NCBI GenBank assembly: GCA_907163375.1
Contig: CAJQUW010008721.1
Coordinates: forward strand, 310,001 to 374,000
Direction: 5' to 3'
Length of the DNA: 64,000 nt
Origin: Prostheceraeus crozeri
Lineage: Eukaryota > Platyhelminthes > Polycladida > Euryleptidae
The position numbers and the translations under genes are program-made. This document shows positions 32,744 through 44,150 of this stretch, piece by piece (position 1 is the stretch's first letter; the number at the start of each line of letters is the position of its first letter). The notes below the pieces were generated by a model that saw only the letters and a program-made list of their open reading frames with translations, was not told the DNA's origin and ran no database searches.

Positions 32744-34190
32744 ATGGTTGACTTGATGCAGACATTTCACAAGCATTCGCCTATTTGTCACTGGAGGAAA
32801 GGCACAACACAAAGTGACTCAGTAGCTATATCCATGTATGCTCTCGCTATTTTACCGCTACTGACCTCGCAATGTGGCAATCAGGTTGATAATGTCAAAA
32901 AGGTAGCCTTTGCAGATGATTTTACAGGTGTTGGCACTTTAATCCAATTAAAAGAATGGTGGAACATGATTGAAAATTTTGGACCCTTCATCGAGTATTT
33001 TCCTAACCCTTCTAAAAGTGTGTTAGTTGTCAAAGACGCCCATTTTTTGAAAGCCATTGAAGTATTTTCAAAAAGCAAAATACAAATTACAACCGAAGGT
33101 AATAAACATCTTGGTGCTTTTTTCGGCAATGCTAATTTCAGGCGAGAGTATGTCAACAAAACAGTACGAGATTGGGTCGATGAGATTAAAGAGCTTTCAA
33201 AAGTTGCGAATTCATTTCCAAATTCCACTTATGCTGCATTCACTCGAGGTATTCAACACAGGTATACCTACGTCATGAGAACGATTCCTAGTATCTCAGA
33301 ACTTCTGGAGCCTTTGGAATACAGTATCCGACATACTCTTATTCCGGCGCTATTCAATGGATATGAATACAGTGATATTGAAAGACAGATGTTTTCGCTT
33401 CCACTAAGGCTAGGAGGCCTTGGAATCCGCATTCCAACCAATCGCTGCAATAATGAAGCTTCAAGAAAGAAAGACAAGAAAGACATGAATGAAGGAGTGT
33501 AATCTCAGGATTTTCAATATGATAGAAATGTGAGTCAGATGCGAAGTGAAGCATTAAAATCAAGAAAAGAAAAACATTTACAATACAAAGAAAATTCAAA
33601 CGAAATCAAAAACGAACAATTAGTGATCAGATAACTTTGCGAATAATTGAAACCGCCAATAAAATTGGAGCGTCCAGTTGGCTCCCATCAATGCCCTTGA
33701 AAGAACATGGGTTTTACTTAGAAAAGCAAGTTTTTTGGGATAGTCTTCGTATAAGATACAACAACCCACTTCAAGATTTACCAAGCAAGTGCGTATGTGG
33801 ACATACTTTGACATTGAACATGTATTCTCCTGTAAAAAGGAGGATTCATCTCATTGAGATATAATGAAATCAGAGACTTCACTGCTGGGTTATTAAGTGA
33901 ATGCTACAAGTGCATCAGGGTAGAGCCTTGCTTAACTCCACTGTCAGGAGAATCATTCCCGACGAGCACTGAAATCACCGATGAAGCTCGTTGAAATAGC
34001 AGCCAGGGGGGTCTGGATCGAGGGACAAATGGCGTATTTTGATGCAAGGGTGTTCAATCCGCTAGCCAAGACGTACCTGGATTCCGAACTTTCCTCTACT
34101 CATCATGGTCTTCTCATGTACCGCTGGAATGGCGAAGGAATGTCGTGCATTCTACAAAAGACTATGCGAAAAATTATCTGAAAAAGGAAT
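32744..34190 (+). pseudogene. reverse-transcriptase relic with nuclease-like C terminus
   Basis: The first frame (32744-33502) starts inside an RT: GTTQSDSVAISMYALAI precedes VAFADDFTGVG, whose FADD box is the active site. PNPSKSVLVV, TYVMRTIPSISELLEPLEY and LPLRLGGLGIRIP follow. A second frame (33637-33864) gives GASSWLPSMPLKEHGFYLEK and a C-x-C-G motif (SKCVCGHTLT). Then come RYNEIRDFTAGLLSE, EIAARGVW and YFDARVFNPLAK, which may be a restriction-like nuclease. I recognise this layout from repeated proteins of marine invertebrates but cannot name the clade. The 5' half of the protein is missing and there are at least two frameshifts. Confidence 0.7.
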
Positions 34191-34826
34191 GTCGAATACA
34201 GCAAGACCATAAGCTGGGTGAGGAATAGACTGTCCTTTCACTTGTTGTGTTCTTGTCTTTTATGTCTGCGTTGATCTTGATCAGTCTATTTCAATGATGA
34301 TTCACAAAATGTTGATATCGAATTTGTCAATCGAGAAGCTGACTTTAGAATGATTGATTGTTAGATGTTTCTCAAATATTTTCTTAAATTTATAACTCAT
34401 AATTGACTATTCTTAAGGGTCCTAAGCATTTGTCTTATACTGCTAATGATTAGCATGTAGCCTACTACTTACCGAATACTAGCCTATTCTTACTGAAATG
34501 AATGTGTATTCCTGCATTTCACAGGTAAAGTTTTGAGGACATTGCAAAATTGTAAACATCGCAACTAACTGAATGGTCTCTCTCATCTCTATGAATTCCC
34601 TGAGGAGACATCCATGCTGCCATTATTACTTTCCTGAGAATCGAAATGTTCCATCACTTAGTGAAAGTTATCACTTTATCCATCTATTAGTCTACCATGA
34701 ATTGACGATAATTGGCACTAACACTTTGGTGTCGATAACGACAGCTCAGTAAAAATAGGGTTTCCTTCCTAAACAGTGGCCCTCTCACTGTCCTAGGGCA
34801 TCAATGTCAAGTATTAGTGCATCAAG
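34191..34826. other. no gene seen
   Basis: AT-rich spacer between the RT relic and the minus-strand LINE end. Confidence 0.4.
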
Positions 34827-35620
34827 TAATAATAATAATAATATCTTTATTAGTCTCACAAAGGAGCAGTCGGTGAGAGCTTTACAATAGAAAACTAGCG
34901 CGGCGCTCGCGTAGGGTCACAAAAAGTAATCGGGAGAAGGCAGGACATAAACACGTCACACTGCGTTGCAAGCACGCAAGCGATGTTGAGATAATGTGCA
35001 GGCGATAACGGTGACAGAATTCTAAGAAGGAATAAATGTACAATGGGAAGTCGGAGGCGAGACGATGACTAAGCATTGACGGCTGAGGAAGGTTGCAAAA
35101 TGAAAGGAACAGCCTTGTAAATATAACCGTATAGCGTAAATATAGCGTTGTAAAAATATATCATAAGCGCTGTAGTCCGAGAAGCGAATGTCGAAATCAC
35201 TTAAGTAAGTCGAAGCAGGTGACGATGTAATCCGAATATATACAGCAGCAGATATCATTATCACGAAGAAAGCAGCATACTTAAGAAAGCTGAGGCAACA
35301 AAGCAGATAAGCAAGCCGCAGACAGGAGCTGTACGTCAGCACGGCAGCCTGTCTAAGTGGCGAATGTAAGTACAAGCTCATACCGAATTATGGAAAGTCA
35401 CGAATACCTGAAAAATTAGCAATGTACAAAATTTTGTTGATGTCGAAAACGACACCTCCGTAATTCTAGTGTTAAGAAAGGCGTGGCAAGGTAGTGGTCG
35501 TGGGAAGATTTCAAATAGCAGCGGATGAGACGAAGAGGGAGAGAGAACAATGCATACACGAGTAACAATAATCCGTCGTACAGACGAAGTCACATCAAGC
35601 TATTGACATCGCTACACTTC
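34827..35620 (-). mobile_element. probable LINE or SINE 3' end, minus strand
   Basis: On the minus strand the sequence ends in GAGACTAATAAAGATATT followed by (ATT)n at 34842-34827. This matches the 3' end style at 44860-44901 (GAGACCTAATAAAG plus ATT repeats). The upstream 700 bp has higher GC than its surroundings, and frames in it are not recognisable, so I call it 3' untranslated or non-autonomous sequence. Confidence 0.55.
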
Positions 35621-35814
35621 ACGTCTTCGCCTCTAATGCATAAAGTACTTGTTCAATCAGCAGAAATTTTGTATGTGGATAGGAAATATGCTAAAGTACT
35701 TCTATCTGAAATTTGGTGACGATTGATTCATTTTTGAAGATTTTAGACAAATTTGAAAATGTGGTGGGGAGATAACCCATAAGTACCAAATAGCCGAAAA
35801 ATAAGTAAGTAAGT

Positions 35815-36073
35815 ACAGCGACTATTAAGGACGATTTTGTACAATGTCTCTTGGTGATCATCACCTAGTTCAATTGGCCTGCCTGTCGACTTGCGATCCA
35901 TAACATCCGTTCGTCTATTCTGAAATTTTATTTTCCAATTGTAAACCGTTGCTCGACATGAATGGTGTATCATCGCCATAAGCAGCAAACAGCTTATTTA
36001 AAGTTGCTTGCCGGCCAAAATTCCGAAGCAACAGGAATCGAGTGATACTTCGATATTCCAAGGACGGTATCAT
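35815..36073 (-). pseudogene. mariner-family transposase N-terminal fragment
   Basis: The minus strand from an ATG at 36073 reads IPSLEYRSITRFLLLRNFGR, then NKLFAAYGDD. A shift of frame then gives RATVYNWKIKFQNRRTDVMD and RKSTGRPIELGDDH. This is the tandem helix-turn-helix of a mariner-type transposase (first helix set with RSxIRFL, second with A-T-V-Y-N-W-x-x-x-F). The catalytic half is absent. Confidence 0.75.
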
Positions 36074-36672
36074 GTCTTGAATAGAAACTGAGTCATGATA
36101 ATGAATGACTTTTCCATTAGTGGTGGAATGCCACTGACTAGTGAACACTCTTTATTGTTGTCTGTGTTGCATACACGTTATCTCTACCGTGAACGTAATT
36201 CTATCTCGAAATGCTTCTTTTTGATGGTATGACGATATTGTCTTCATTTAAATGCCTTACAACAAATCTGTTATTGATCAGCTTGTGTCTTTCAAACTTC
36301 CTCTTTTTATCACTTTGGATTTTTGGTTCACTTAACCTAGCTGTTGACCATGTCAATCCTACTTCATTTTGCTTCAGTATTTTATTTTTTGGGTATAACT
36401 TTTGCATTACTGTTCCCTTAAGGGAAACACATTTGTATATTCAACAACTACATGTAGACTAAAGGCAACATGACCTTATGAAGATGTTGAGATGAAATAT
36501 CAATACCAGTGTGTACTTAGTTCTCCACAACACTCGAGCATTGCACAGTTCGCTATTTTGAAATTTCGATATTTCTTATATTCGCCTTTACCCTTCATCG
36601 TTTTGAGATTCGCCGTTATGACTCGAAGCAACTAGTTAACATCAGGAAAAATCAAACGTGATAAGCTTACAG
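36074..36672. other. no gene seen
   Basis: Spacer of mixed composition; short frames on both strands without domain content. Confidence 0.4.
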
Positions 36673-38183
36673 CAGGGATGCGGAGTCCTATCATTTTGAT
36701 AGGACTCCGACTCCGACTCTGGGTAGCAAGTACATCAGCCTAAGCTCAGTTAACTACATCATACAATGTAAATCGCTGAATACGAAAATTACATACAAAC
36801 ATATACCAAAATTACATACAATTTGAAACTAACATCTGATACGAGATTCTCGTATGTTTACAAAGATCTGGTATGTTTTTCACACGAAATCTCACTTACT
36901 TTCGTATGTGATTGGTATGTAGCGATACGAACTATTCTATCTGTGATTGGCTGTTTTACAATGAAATACGAGTTGTTGGCATGTTTTATATACGAGACCC
37001 GATGCAAATTGGTCCTCATTCGTATGTGTTTCGTATGAATAGCTTTAAGTCACATAGCAAAAAACTTGTCTTATGGCATTCACAAGACTCATAATTAGCT
37101 CATTTCCTTGAACTAAGTTGATAAACATCATTTCAATAAAACGATTACTTCCGAGCAACCATGTTGACTTATATAACTCAAACATAACTCTTTTTGCGTT
37201 CATGAATTATAATGTGTTTTTATTTTGGATAAATAATATGCCTAGTTCCAAAATTACATATTGCATAATTGTTGATGGTCAATGAAATGCCTTAGACATA
37301 CATGAATTCAGAATTGTGAGTTTGACTATTAAATTTTATTATCTTACTATTTACAAAACAGAAGCAACATTAGTGTGATCTTTATTGATGAAAGGTCTTA
37401 AATCAACATATAGTAGAAATCATTGATGCTTTCCGTTAACATTGTGCTGGTATGTCTTTAGTATGTAAAGCATACCCCATTTGAAATCACATACGAAAAG
37501 CATACAAATATATACCAAGAGAATACAGAAATATGCCAAAAAATATTTTGGTATGCATCCTTCGTATGCGATTGGTATTGAGCGATTTACAATGTACATG
37601 TAGATCATTACAGACTTACCTGAGCCTGATTTAGTGACCATTGCTGTGTCAAATCAATCATTTTCTATAAAAGTTTGCCAATTTAGCACATCACTTGTTG
37701 GTGATACCAGGCAGGAAAATCCCCATCATTCTCCAAAAAATATGAGTACACTTTCGATTTTAATATGCGCTTTGGACGAGGCATCACACACGATTGACGT
37801 TGTGGCAAGAGGTAATGTTCTCAAGCAAACTAATATTTTACTTTTGTCTCTGATGTGACCTTTGGTGCGTAGGTGTGATCGAGGCTAGAAAGGCTTGTCT
37901 TCTCTATACTAAATCACCGAGTGAAAAGACAATCCTTTTTCACTATCATGGTTCATTCCCTCAACTATTACAAGCTTTGCATGCACTTCTGTCTCTGTAC
38001 TTTTGTTTGACGGATAAAGGTGACATCAAAACAGTGGCAGCTATGCACGAGGATAAATAATTTGTTTGTATTATATTTCGAGTCACTATTATAGGCTGAA
38101 GTTCAGATTCCTATCATTTGATGCAAAAATTTGAGGCAAAATTTTTAGAACTCCGAGACTTCGACTCAGACTTCGCAACCCTG
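36673..38183 (+). mobile_element. hAT-type element, second full copy, exact 8-bp TSD
   Basis: It starts CAGGGATGCGGAGTCC and ends with the complement of CAGGGTTGCGAAGTC. It is flanked by GCTTACAG on both sides (36665-36672 and 38184-38191). Without the 831-bp insertion it is 680 bp and collinear with 19605-20454 (shared blocks AATATGAGTACACTTTCG, TTTGTCTCTGATGTGACC, CATGGTTCATTCCCTCAACT). The right end is more eroded than the left. Confidence 0.88.
36764..37594. mobile_element. 831-bp TA element nested in the hAT-type element
   Basis: The left end CAATGTAAATCGCT and the right end (complement) CATTGTAAATCGCT are inverted and flanked by TA (36762-36763, 37595-37596). The interior is full of TACGA and CGTATG words. 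There is no transposase. Comparison with 19605-20454 shows the insertion is absent from that copy. Confidence 0.82.
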
Positions 38184-38191
38184 GCTTACAG

Positions 38192-39281
38192 TACATTACA
38201 TCATAGCCTACACATTTATGCGAAGCATTCTCAGGAAATATACACATATTCACTTCAAAGGATCAATACTTGAATTCCTCGCTGTAGAGAATCGTGATTA
38301 AGTATGTTTCACAAAAGCAAGCATGAATATTCATCAATACATGAGATACATGAAATCAAGATATATATCTATTGAAATTTTAACTGTTTGTTTAAATCCT
38401 TAAGGACCTTAAAGTCCCCACAATATTATCAGTCAGCTGCTTTTCGTGGATAATTGACTTTTACTGCAAATAATTTTAAGCGTATGTATTTGGCTGTTTT
38501 GATAGATTTTATACCAGTTTCACTTGTTCCAGTTGTGAGAATAGAATGCTGAGCTGTCCTGTAAGTTGGTATTATTTGGGGTTCCTACTGAGAGGATTTT
38601 TCATTCGTTTGGTTGCTTATAGTGGTGCTATTTCTAAACCATAGGAAGTCCATCAACATACCAAAGACAGGATTGAACATAAATAGAAAATATTCACATG
38701 TTGCTACACTACCAGTAATTCAAAATGGTCACTCTGTCACAAAAAAGTCACATGTCAAAATTTCCTTTATAGGCCTTCACTATATGTTCGCGGCCTACCA
38801 ATGTGCCCTGATACACCATTTTTGACCTCCTTGCCCAAAATTCGTTCCGGCATCCCTGTTTAAAAGGTAGTAATCCTAAAAATGTAGAAAGCCAAATTTC
38901 ATGCATTTATCGCTTTCGAAATAGTTTACAACAAATTTGCAGATGTCAAAGCCACCTCAAGCTACTGTACGTAAAACCTGTACTTGAATGACGCAAATTC
39001 AGGAAGATGCTGAAATCTCCTTCATCTGAATTCATTTTGCGTGTGCGGCATATTTTGTTTTGCTTGTAAGATATTCCGGCACTAGGAATGGCTATCTCAT
39101 GATACCACTCACCCACAGCTAAACTGTTATCTTACTTGGTATCACTCTAACTAAAAAACTAATACTAAGACATGATTTTTACACTTATACAATTTCTATT
39201 AAGTAGGATTATACAGGCATAATATGAGAAATAAGATAACAATCATAAAGTGCAGTTTAGGAATATGCTTATCTTTCCATA
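38192..39281. other. no gene seen
   Basis: AT-rich sequence without supported frames or repeats. Confidence 0.4.
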
Positions 39282-39540
39282 CAAGGTTGGGCAGAAAAGT
39301 TGGGTTTTGACCCCAATTTTTTCCACAAACTTGGTTCTGAAGCCCAAGACCCAAGCACAAGGTTAAAATAAGATATTCTTGAGTTGGAAAGAGCCAGGAA
39401 TTTTTTAGATGTCAATTATTATTATGAGTTATGATGTACAAAATTTTACGATTACCATCCAGTAATCATCTTCATGTACAAGGTTAAAAAACCTAAGCTT
39501 TGAAACCCAAGTTTAATAAATCTGCTCTCTCGTTGCAGTC
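39282..39540. mobile_element. degenerate CAAGGTTGGG-type element
   Basis: It starts ACAAGGTTGGGC and contains CTTGGTTCTGAAGCCCAAG and AAACCCAAG, the same word set as the 922-bp element at 21503. It is interrupted by the short Penelope piece at 39369-39477. The ends are too eroded to define. Confidence 0.5.
39369..39477 (-). mobile_element. 109-bp Penelope 3' end with 12-bp TSD
   Basis: The sequence matches the 3' end of the Penelope element near 27650-27745, including the stem-loop. It is flanked by an exact 12-bp repeat ACAAGGTTAAAA (39357-39368 and 39478-39489). This looks like a strongly 5'-truncated insertion into the CAAGG-type element. Confidence 0.7.
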
Positions 39541-39711
39541 AGTTGTCAGTCAGTTCTCCCGTTGCAGGTATTCTTACTCCTATCAGTAGCAAACGAAGAG
39601 CAGATTACGCATGTTATGATGCACATTTACCGTATTAAACTTATCATTGAGATCAAGGTATTTTAAGAAAAAATTACAATTGCACAAATTTGGTATTACG
39701 AATTTTTTCAG
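39541..39711. other. short spacer
   Basis: Contains a CAGTCAGTTGTCAGTCAGTT simple repeat near 39537-39556. Nothing else seen. Confidence 0.4.
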
Positions 39712-40624
39712 TTTTCTGAAGTCAGAATGTGAGTTTCGATAAGCCAACATGACAGAGACAAAATGAGAAAATTAGAATATTGGGATGGTGGACTTTAATT
39801 TGGACAGGTCGATGGAAGTAAAAATGATAAATAGTGGTGTATTATGATGTAATTTAGAGCAACAGGAAGAACGACTTGTGAGTAACTTTTTTGGTGAAAA
39901 CTGTTATGATATTTGTTTTTGTGCTAGGTTAATATTTTGATTATCTCATTTTGTTAGTCACGGTGTCACGGAGATGGCGGTTTCATTTTTGAAATTTCCT
40001 AAATGATTTTTCAACGCTAACCCATGTAATTTGACCCTAGATTACGATTTTGATGGTTAAAAAATCATCGATCGAGGGTTTTTTGAGAAAAATGCAAAAA
40101 TTCAAAATGGCGGACTCTGAAATCGAAACTGCGCTCTACATGTACACACTTCCATATCAATTTCCTAAGGAATTTCTCCATGCATACCCATGTAATTTAA
40201 CCTCTAGATTACGATTTTGATAGTAAGAAAATCATTGATCGAGGGCTTTTTGAGAAAAACGCAAAAATTCAAAATGGCGGACTCTGAAAATTCCATATCA
40301 ATTTCCTAAAGGATTTCTCAGTACATTCACATGGCTATCACAATTAACAATTTCATCTCCGTATTGCATATTAGAAAATTAAAAGATTATATATATTTTT
40401 TCCGACAAACTTGCGACAGAAAGTTTCGTACCGGTATAACAGATTACAAAAGTAAATTATTTTGTAATTCCCGAGGCGCGTAAATTTACCGTTTAAAATA
40501 GTTTTACCAATCTATGCTATACGCTATGGAACTGTGCATGTTACTCTTGCATAGGCATATTGAATGAAGAAAACAGCTTAATTTCCAAATGGCTATAATA
40601 CCAAACAACACTTATCAACAACTT

Positions 40625-42539
40625 CTACAAATGCCTAGCATTGTAGGCTCGCACTGTTGCAAGAAATCTTCCAGGAAAGTTGGGATTGCTGGTGTCTTTC
40701 ACCTTGTAATTTTCCTGAAAGAATCAAAATTGGAATGTAGGGTCTCGCTTACCTGCTCACTGTACATTCCCAAGCCTTGGTGCTTAGAGAAACAGAATTC
40801 CGGCACATGATGAAATATACAGTGTAACTTGGGTGTAATGGGAATGTTCAATGCCAATACATCATCGCGGAATTTCTCTATGAAATCGCAAAATCTGCTG
40901 TCCAAATTTTTCACGAAGCAGGCATTGACTACGTTGTTCAAGCTGTGGAAAGCTGACACAAATGGCAATGCATCCAATGTTGCAATCGCACTCAATTTAT
41001 CCACATTTCTCAGAAGGCTGCGTGCGGCATTCCCATTGAACGTGCCTCCATGATACTGATCTTTTTTTATGTGGCATTGAGCCAACCACTCAGTCGCGAT
41101 TTCTGGAGCTGCATTTTCCAAAGTGCTAAATATCTTAGCCACCGATCCGATCATGAGATGTAGTTCAGGGGGAGGAACTACATCCAGAATAAGTTCTTTC
41201 GACTCTCCTGTCACGATTGATGGGTGCATGACATTGCCATAATTTTTTGCTCGCGACTTTTCCTCTTGGGAATCAAAGTATGACCAGAACAGCTTTGATA
41301 GGTTTTCCCATGTCCTACTTGCACCGACATTCAACAAATCTCGTTTGTGTGCATTACACCACGGACATGGATGGGAACTTCCGCTGCTCATTAATCCTAG
41401 CAATAGGTTGCACACTTTCATGTCTGCAGAAATCATGAACTTCGTGGTCAATTTGTTCACACCAACTGCATGCCACAAATATTTAAAATTTGGGTAGCAC
41501 TCGATGATGTCAGGTCCTATTGCGACGATGAAGATATCATTGATTCCACAAACTTTGCTAGATTGAGCGCCAGAGGCACAATCATTCTCAACCAATTGTA
41601 GGTTAATCTTCAGAAATCCCTTGCATTGTCATTACCAATCTTTGCAAAATGGTCTGAGTCAATCTGTTTTCGTATTATAAAATCGTCAATGAATGTCTGA
41701 ACATCGGTACAAATGACAACAGGCATAGTAACACGATCCTGTTTAGCATCGAAGCAGTCAATGGTGCGATATTCAAAATGTTCATCAAGTATGTGATCTT
41801 TCATACGTAATTTTTCGCGGACACTGTACTCCACAGAGTTTCTCCCGGATGCTCCATGGATTTTTCTGGTGAAGTTGTACGTCTGTCGGCCACTAAGGCC
41901 TAAATCTCTCTGTATTTCAGCAACATTGTCAAGCGATAGCTGACGCTCGGGAGTTTTGATGCTTACACTTAGAGTGCCACTCTTCATTGTTTGAATTTTA
42001 GATGAGCTTCGCATTTTATAGCCATATCTTGATGATAGAGTTGATGCAGAAAAGCGTTCTGGTTCGTTAGGGGACTGTGTTGATATTAACTCAGTCAAAT
42101 GGCCAAATTTCTTGGCCTTAGAGCACGAATGTGATTAAAATTCCTCTACCAATTTGGCAAAAACATTTGGCACAGACTTTTACATGAAGATTGTCGGGCT
42201 CGGCAGAGCCTTTCGGCTTCGAAAAAGGCCTGCCCGCAGGAGCTTTCAACGTCGACTGTTTTTGATTTATCGAGGTTCTTGTCATTTCACAAATGCTGCA
42301 GTCACAAACAGTAGTGCTCCTTTGACGAGTACTTGGCGGAAAGATGAGCTGGTCTCTGTCAAACATGAACAAATTACGGTTGGATATAATCCATCAATCC
42401 GGTTATAGTTCGGATAAATATTTGTCTTTATAGAATTTTCGATCGCCGATGATACATTTTGCAGACTTCCATTCTTACAAAAACAAATTGTGCACAGCGC
42501 TTTCAGTGATTCAGCATGAGTTCTCGATGTATGCGGCAT
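40625..42539 (-). pseudogene. RAG1/Transib/CMC-like transposase, frameshifted
   Basis: From ATG 42539 the N-terminal part has zinc-finger-like cysteine pairs (LCTICFCKNG; then in another frame CDCSICEMTR and VKVCAKCFCQIGRG). The next frame (42098-41610) has SGRQTYNFTRKIHGASGR and KIGNDNARDF. A shift leads to the core (41595-40699): HPCPWCNAHKRDLL (CxxC), VVPPPELHLMIGSVAKIF, GGTFNGNAARSLL, KLHCIFHHVPEF (HxxxxH) and GMYSEQVSE. After one more shift comes VKDTSNPNFPGRFLATVRAY and a stop at 40625-40627. This motif order matches the RNase-H-fold core of RAG1 and Transib/CMC transposases. The position where RAG1 has its second aspartate is not acidic here, so the catalytic triad is not resolved. At least three frameshifts. 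Confidence 0.72.
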
Positions 42540-42689
42540 GCTTCAGGTTAGTTGAATGATTGCACTGCACCCTTTCTTCTCGATTGTATATTCCCTGCCA
42601 CACATCGATCGTAAACGCACCACGCTTGATTGCGCGAACGCTTAATTACTCGCTGCAGATCATGCGAAGCACACACATCACGCATAGAG

Positions 42690-42902
42690 ACCTAGCTGTT
42701 TCACGTGATTCGTCGCTATGTGGCTACCAAGTAAACAATAGTTATAGCGGATGCATGTATTGGTGTCTTGATGAAGACGTGCCTCAGATCCTTGCCTTAG
42801 ACTGTCTAACAACGGCAATCAAGACAGGGATACATGCATTCCCTATCGTACTATTGTATACTCGGTCGCCACGCAGCAACGAATCATGTGACATAGCTAG
42901 GT
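42690..42902. repeat. imperfect inverted repeat upstream of the transposase
   Basis: ACCTAGCTGTTTCACGTGAT at 42690 pairs with the complement ending at 42902 (ACCTAGCTATGTCACATGAT). Arms of about 88 bp continue through GAATGCATGTAT-type sequence to ATCAAGACA. It lies between the transposase start and the right inverted repeat, so it could hold the promoter or be a nested foldback. Confidence 0.75.
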
Positions 42903-43721
42903 CGCCCTGCATACAGTTTTGATGATGGCGGATGAAACCAATGTGTGCAAAGTAAACAATCATTTGCACAATAGAGTGTACTTGACACTGAATAATTCGT
43001 TCATATGAAGGCCTACAATTACATGTATAACCCCACATGTGTATGTAGAATTTCCATGCCCTGCGTTTTTCTCAAAAAGCCCTCGATCAATGATTTTCTT
43101 ACTATCAAAATCGTAATCTAGAGGTCAAATTACATGGGTATGCATGGAGAAATCCCTTAGGAAACTGATATGGAAGTGTGTAGAGCGCAGTTTCGATTTC
43201 AGAGTCCGCCATTTTGAATTTTTGCATTTTTCTCAAAAAGCCTCGATCGATGATTTTTAACCATCAAAATCGTAATCTAGGGGTCAAATTTCATGGGTAT
43301 GCATAGAGAAATTCCTTAGGAAATTGATATGGAAGTTCGTAGAACACAGTTTCGATTTCAGAGTCCGCCATTTTGAATTTTTGCATTTTTCTCAAAAAGC
43401 CCTAGATGAATGATTTTTTAACCATCAAAATCGTAACCTGGGGGTCAAATTTCATGGGTTAGCGCTGAAAAATCATTTTGGAAATTTCAAAAATGAAACC
43501 GCCATCTCCGTGACACCGTGTACTATGATAAGGATTTTTGTGAAAACAGTGAAAGCATAAAAGTTTTTTTACTCAATATTTTAATTGTCTCATTTCTCTG
43601 TTTCATCCTTATTATTTGCATCGACCTGTCCAAATTAAAGTCCACCATCTCAATATTCTAATTTTCTCACTTTGTCTCTCTCATGTTGGCTTGTCGAAAC
43701 TCACATTCTGACTTCAGAAAA

Positions 43722-44150
43722 GTGATTTGAAGATATCTAAATAGCAGTGTGTTGATGCATTGGGATTGATGCAGGATTGATGTCGGTGCTTATCCACATT
43801 GGTCTGATTCCGATAAATCAATGTCAATGTAAAAATCGAATTTGAAAATTCAAATAATCTCTTCTGAGACAAATGTCGAATTCTCTTGTGTAATACATGT
43901 TGTATACACTAAACATGTTGTAGCCAAAGTGACGCAGTGGAAGATTGTAAAAACACTTTACTGGATTTTACACGTAGATATATTTGAATTCATTTACAAT
44001 ATTTGTCATTCAACAGATATATGATTGGTGCATACAAACAACATGTGCCATATGCACATAATCACATGACGCTACCGCGACACTCCCGCCACGACAATAT
44101 CAGGAGGATACTCGTGATACACTCCTGGTGAAGTCAAAATTGTTATGTAA
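43722..44150. other. no gene seen; dispersed repeat at 43912-43990
   Basis: AT-rich. The part at 43912-43990 is the relative of 14207-14290 in intron 1 of the ependymin-like gene. Confidence 0.45.

Larger units (their letters stand above)
39712..43721 (-). mobile_element. large DNA transposon with long, internally repeated inverted ends
   Basis: The inner inverted repeats run from 39959 (CACGGTGTCACGGAGATGGC) to about 40345, and from about 43057 to 43520 (same sequence, complement). Each is built from units of about 170 bp containing CAAAATGGCGGACTC, AAAATCGTAATCTAG and CATGGGTATGCAT. Outside them a second inverted pair (39712-39815, 43617-43721; start TTTTCTGAAGTCAGAATGTG) may mark the true ends or an older host element. 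No exact target duplication is visible: TAGT and TACT flank the inner repeats. A broken transposase lies between (40625-42539). Confidence 0.85.

Noticed and set aside
34882-35593. minus-strand frames of 64-119 codons
   Set aside because: They lie in the GC-richer 3' end of a LINE-like element and show no RT, nuclease or other motif.
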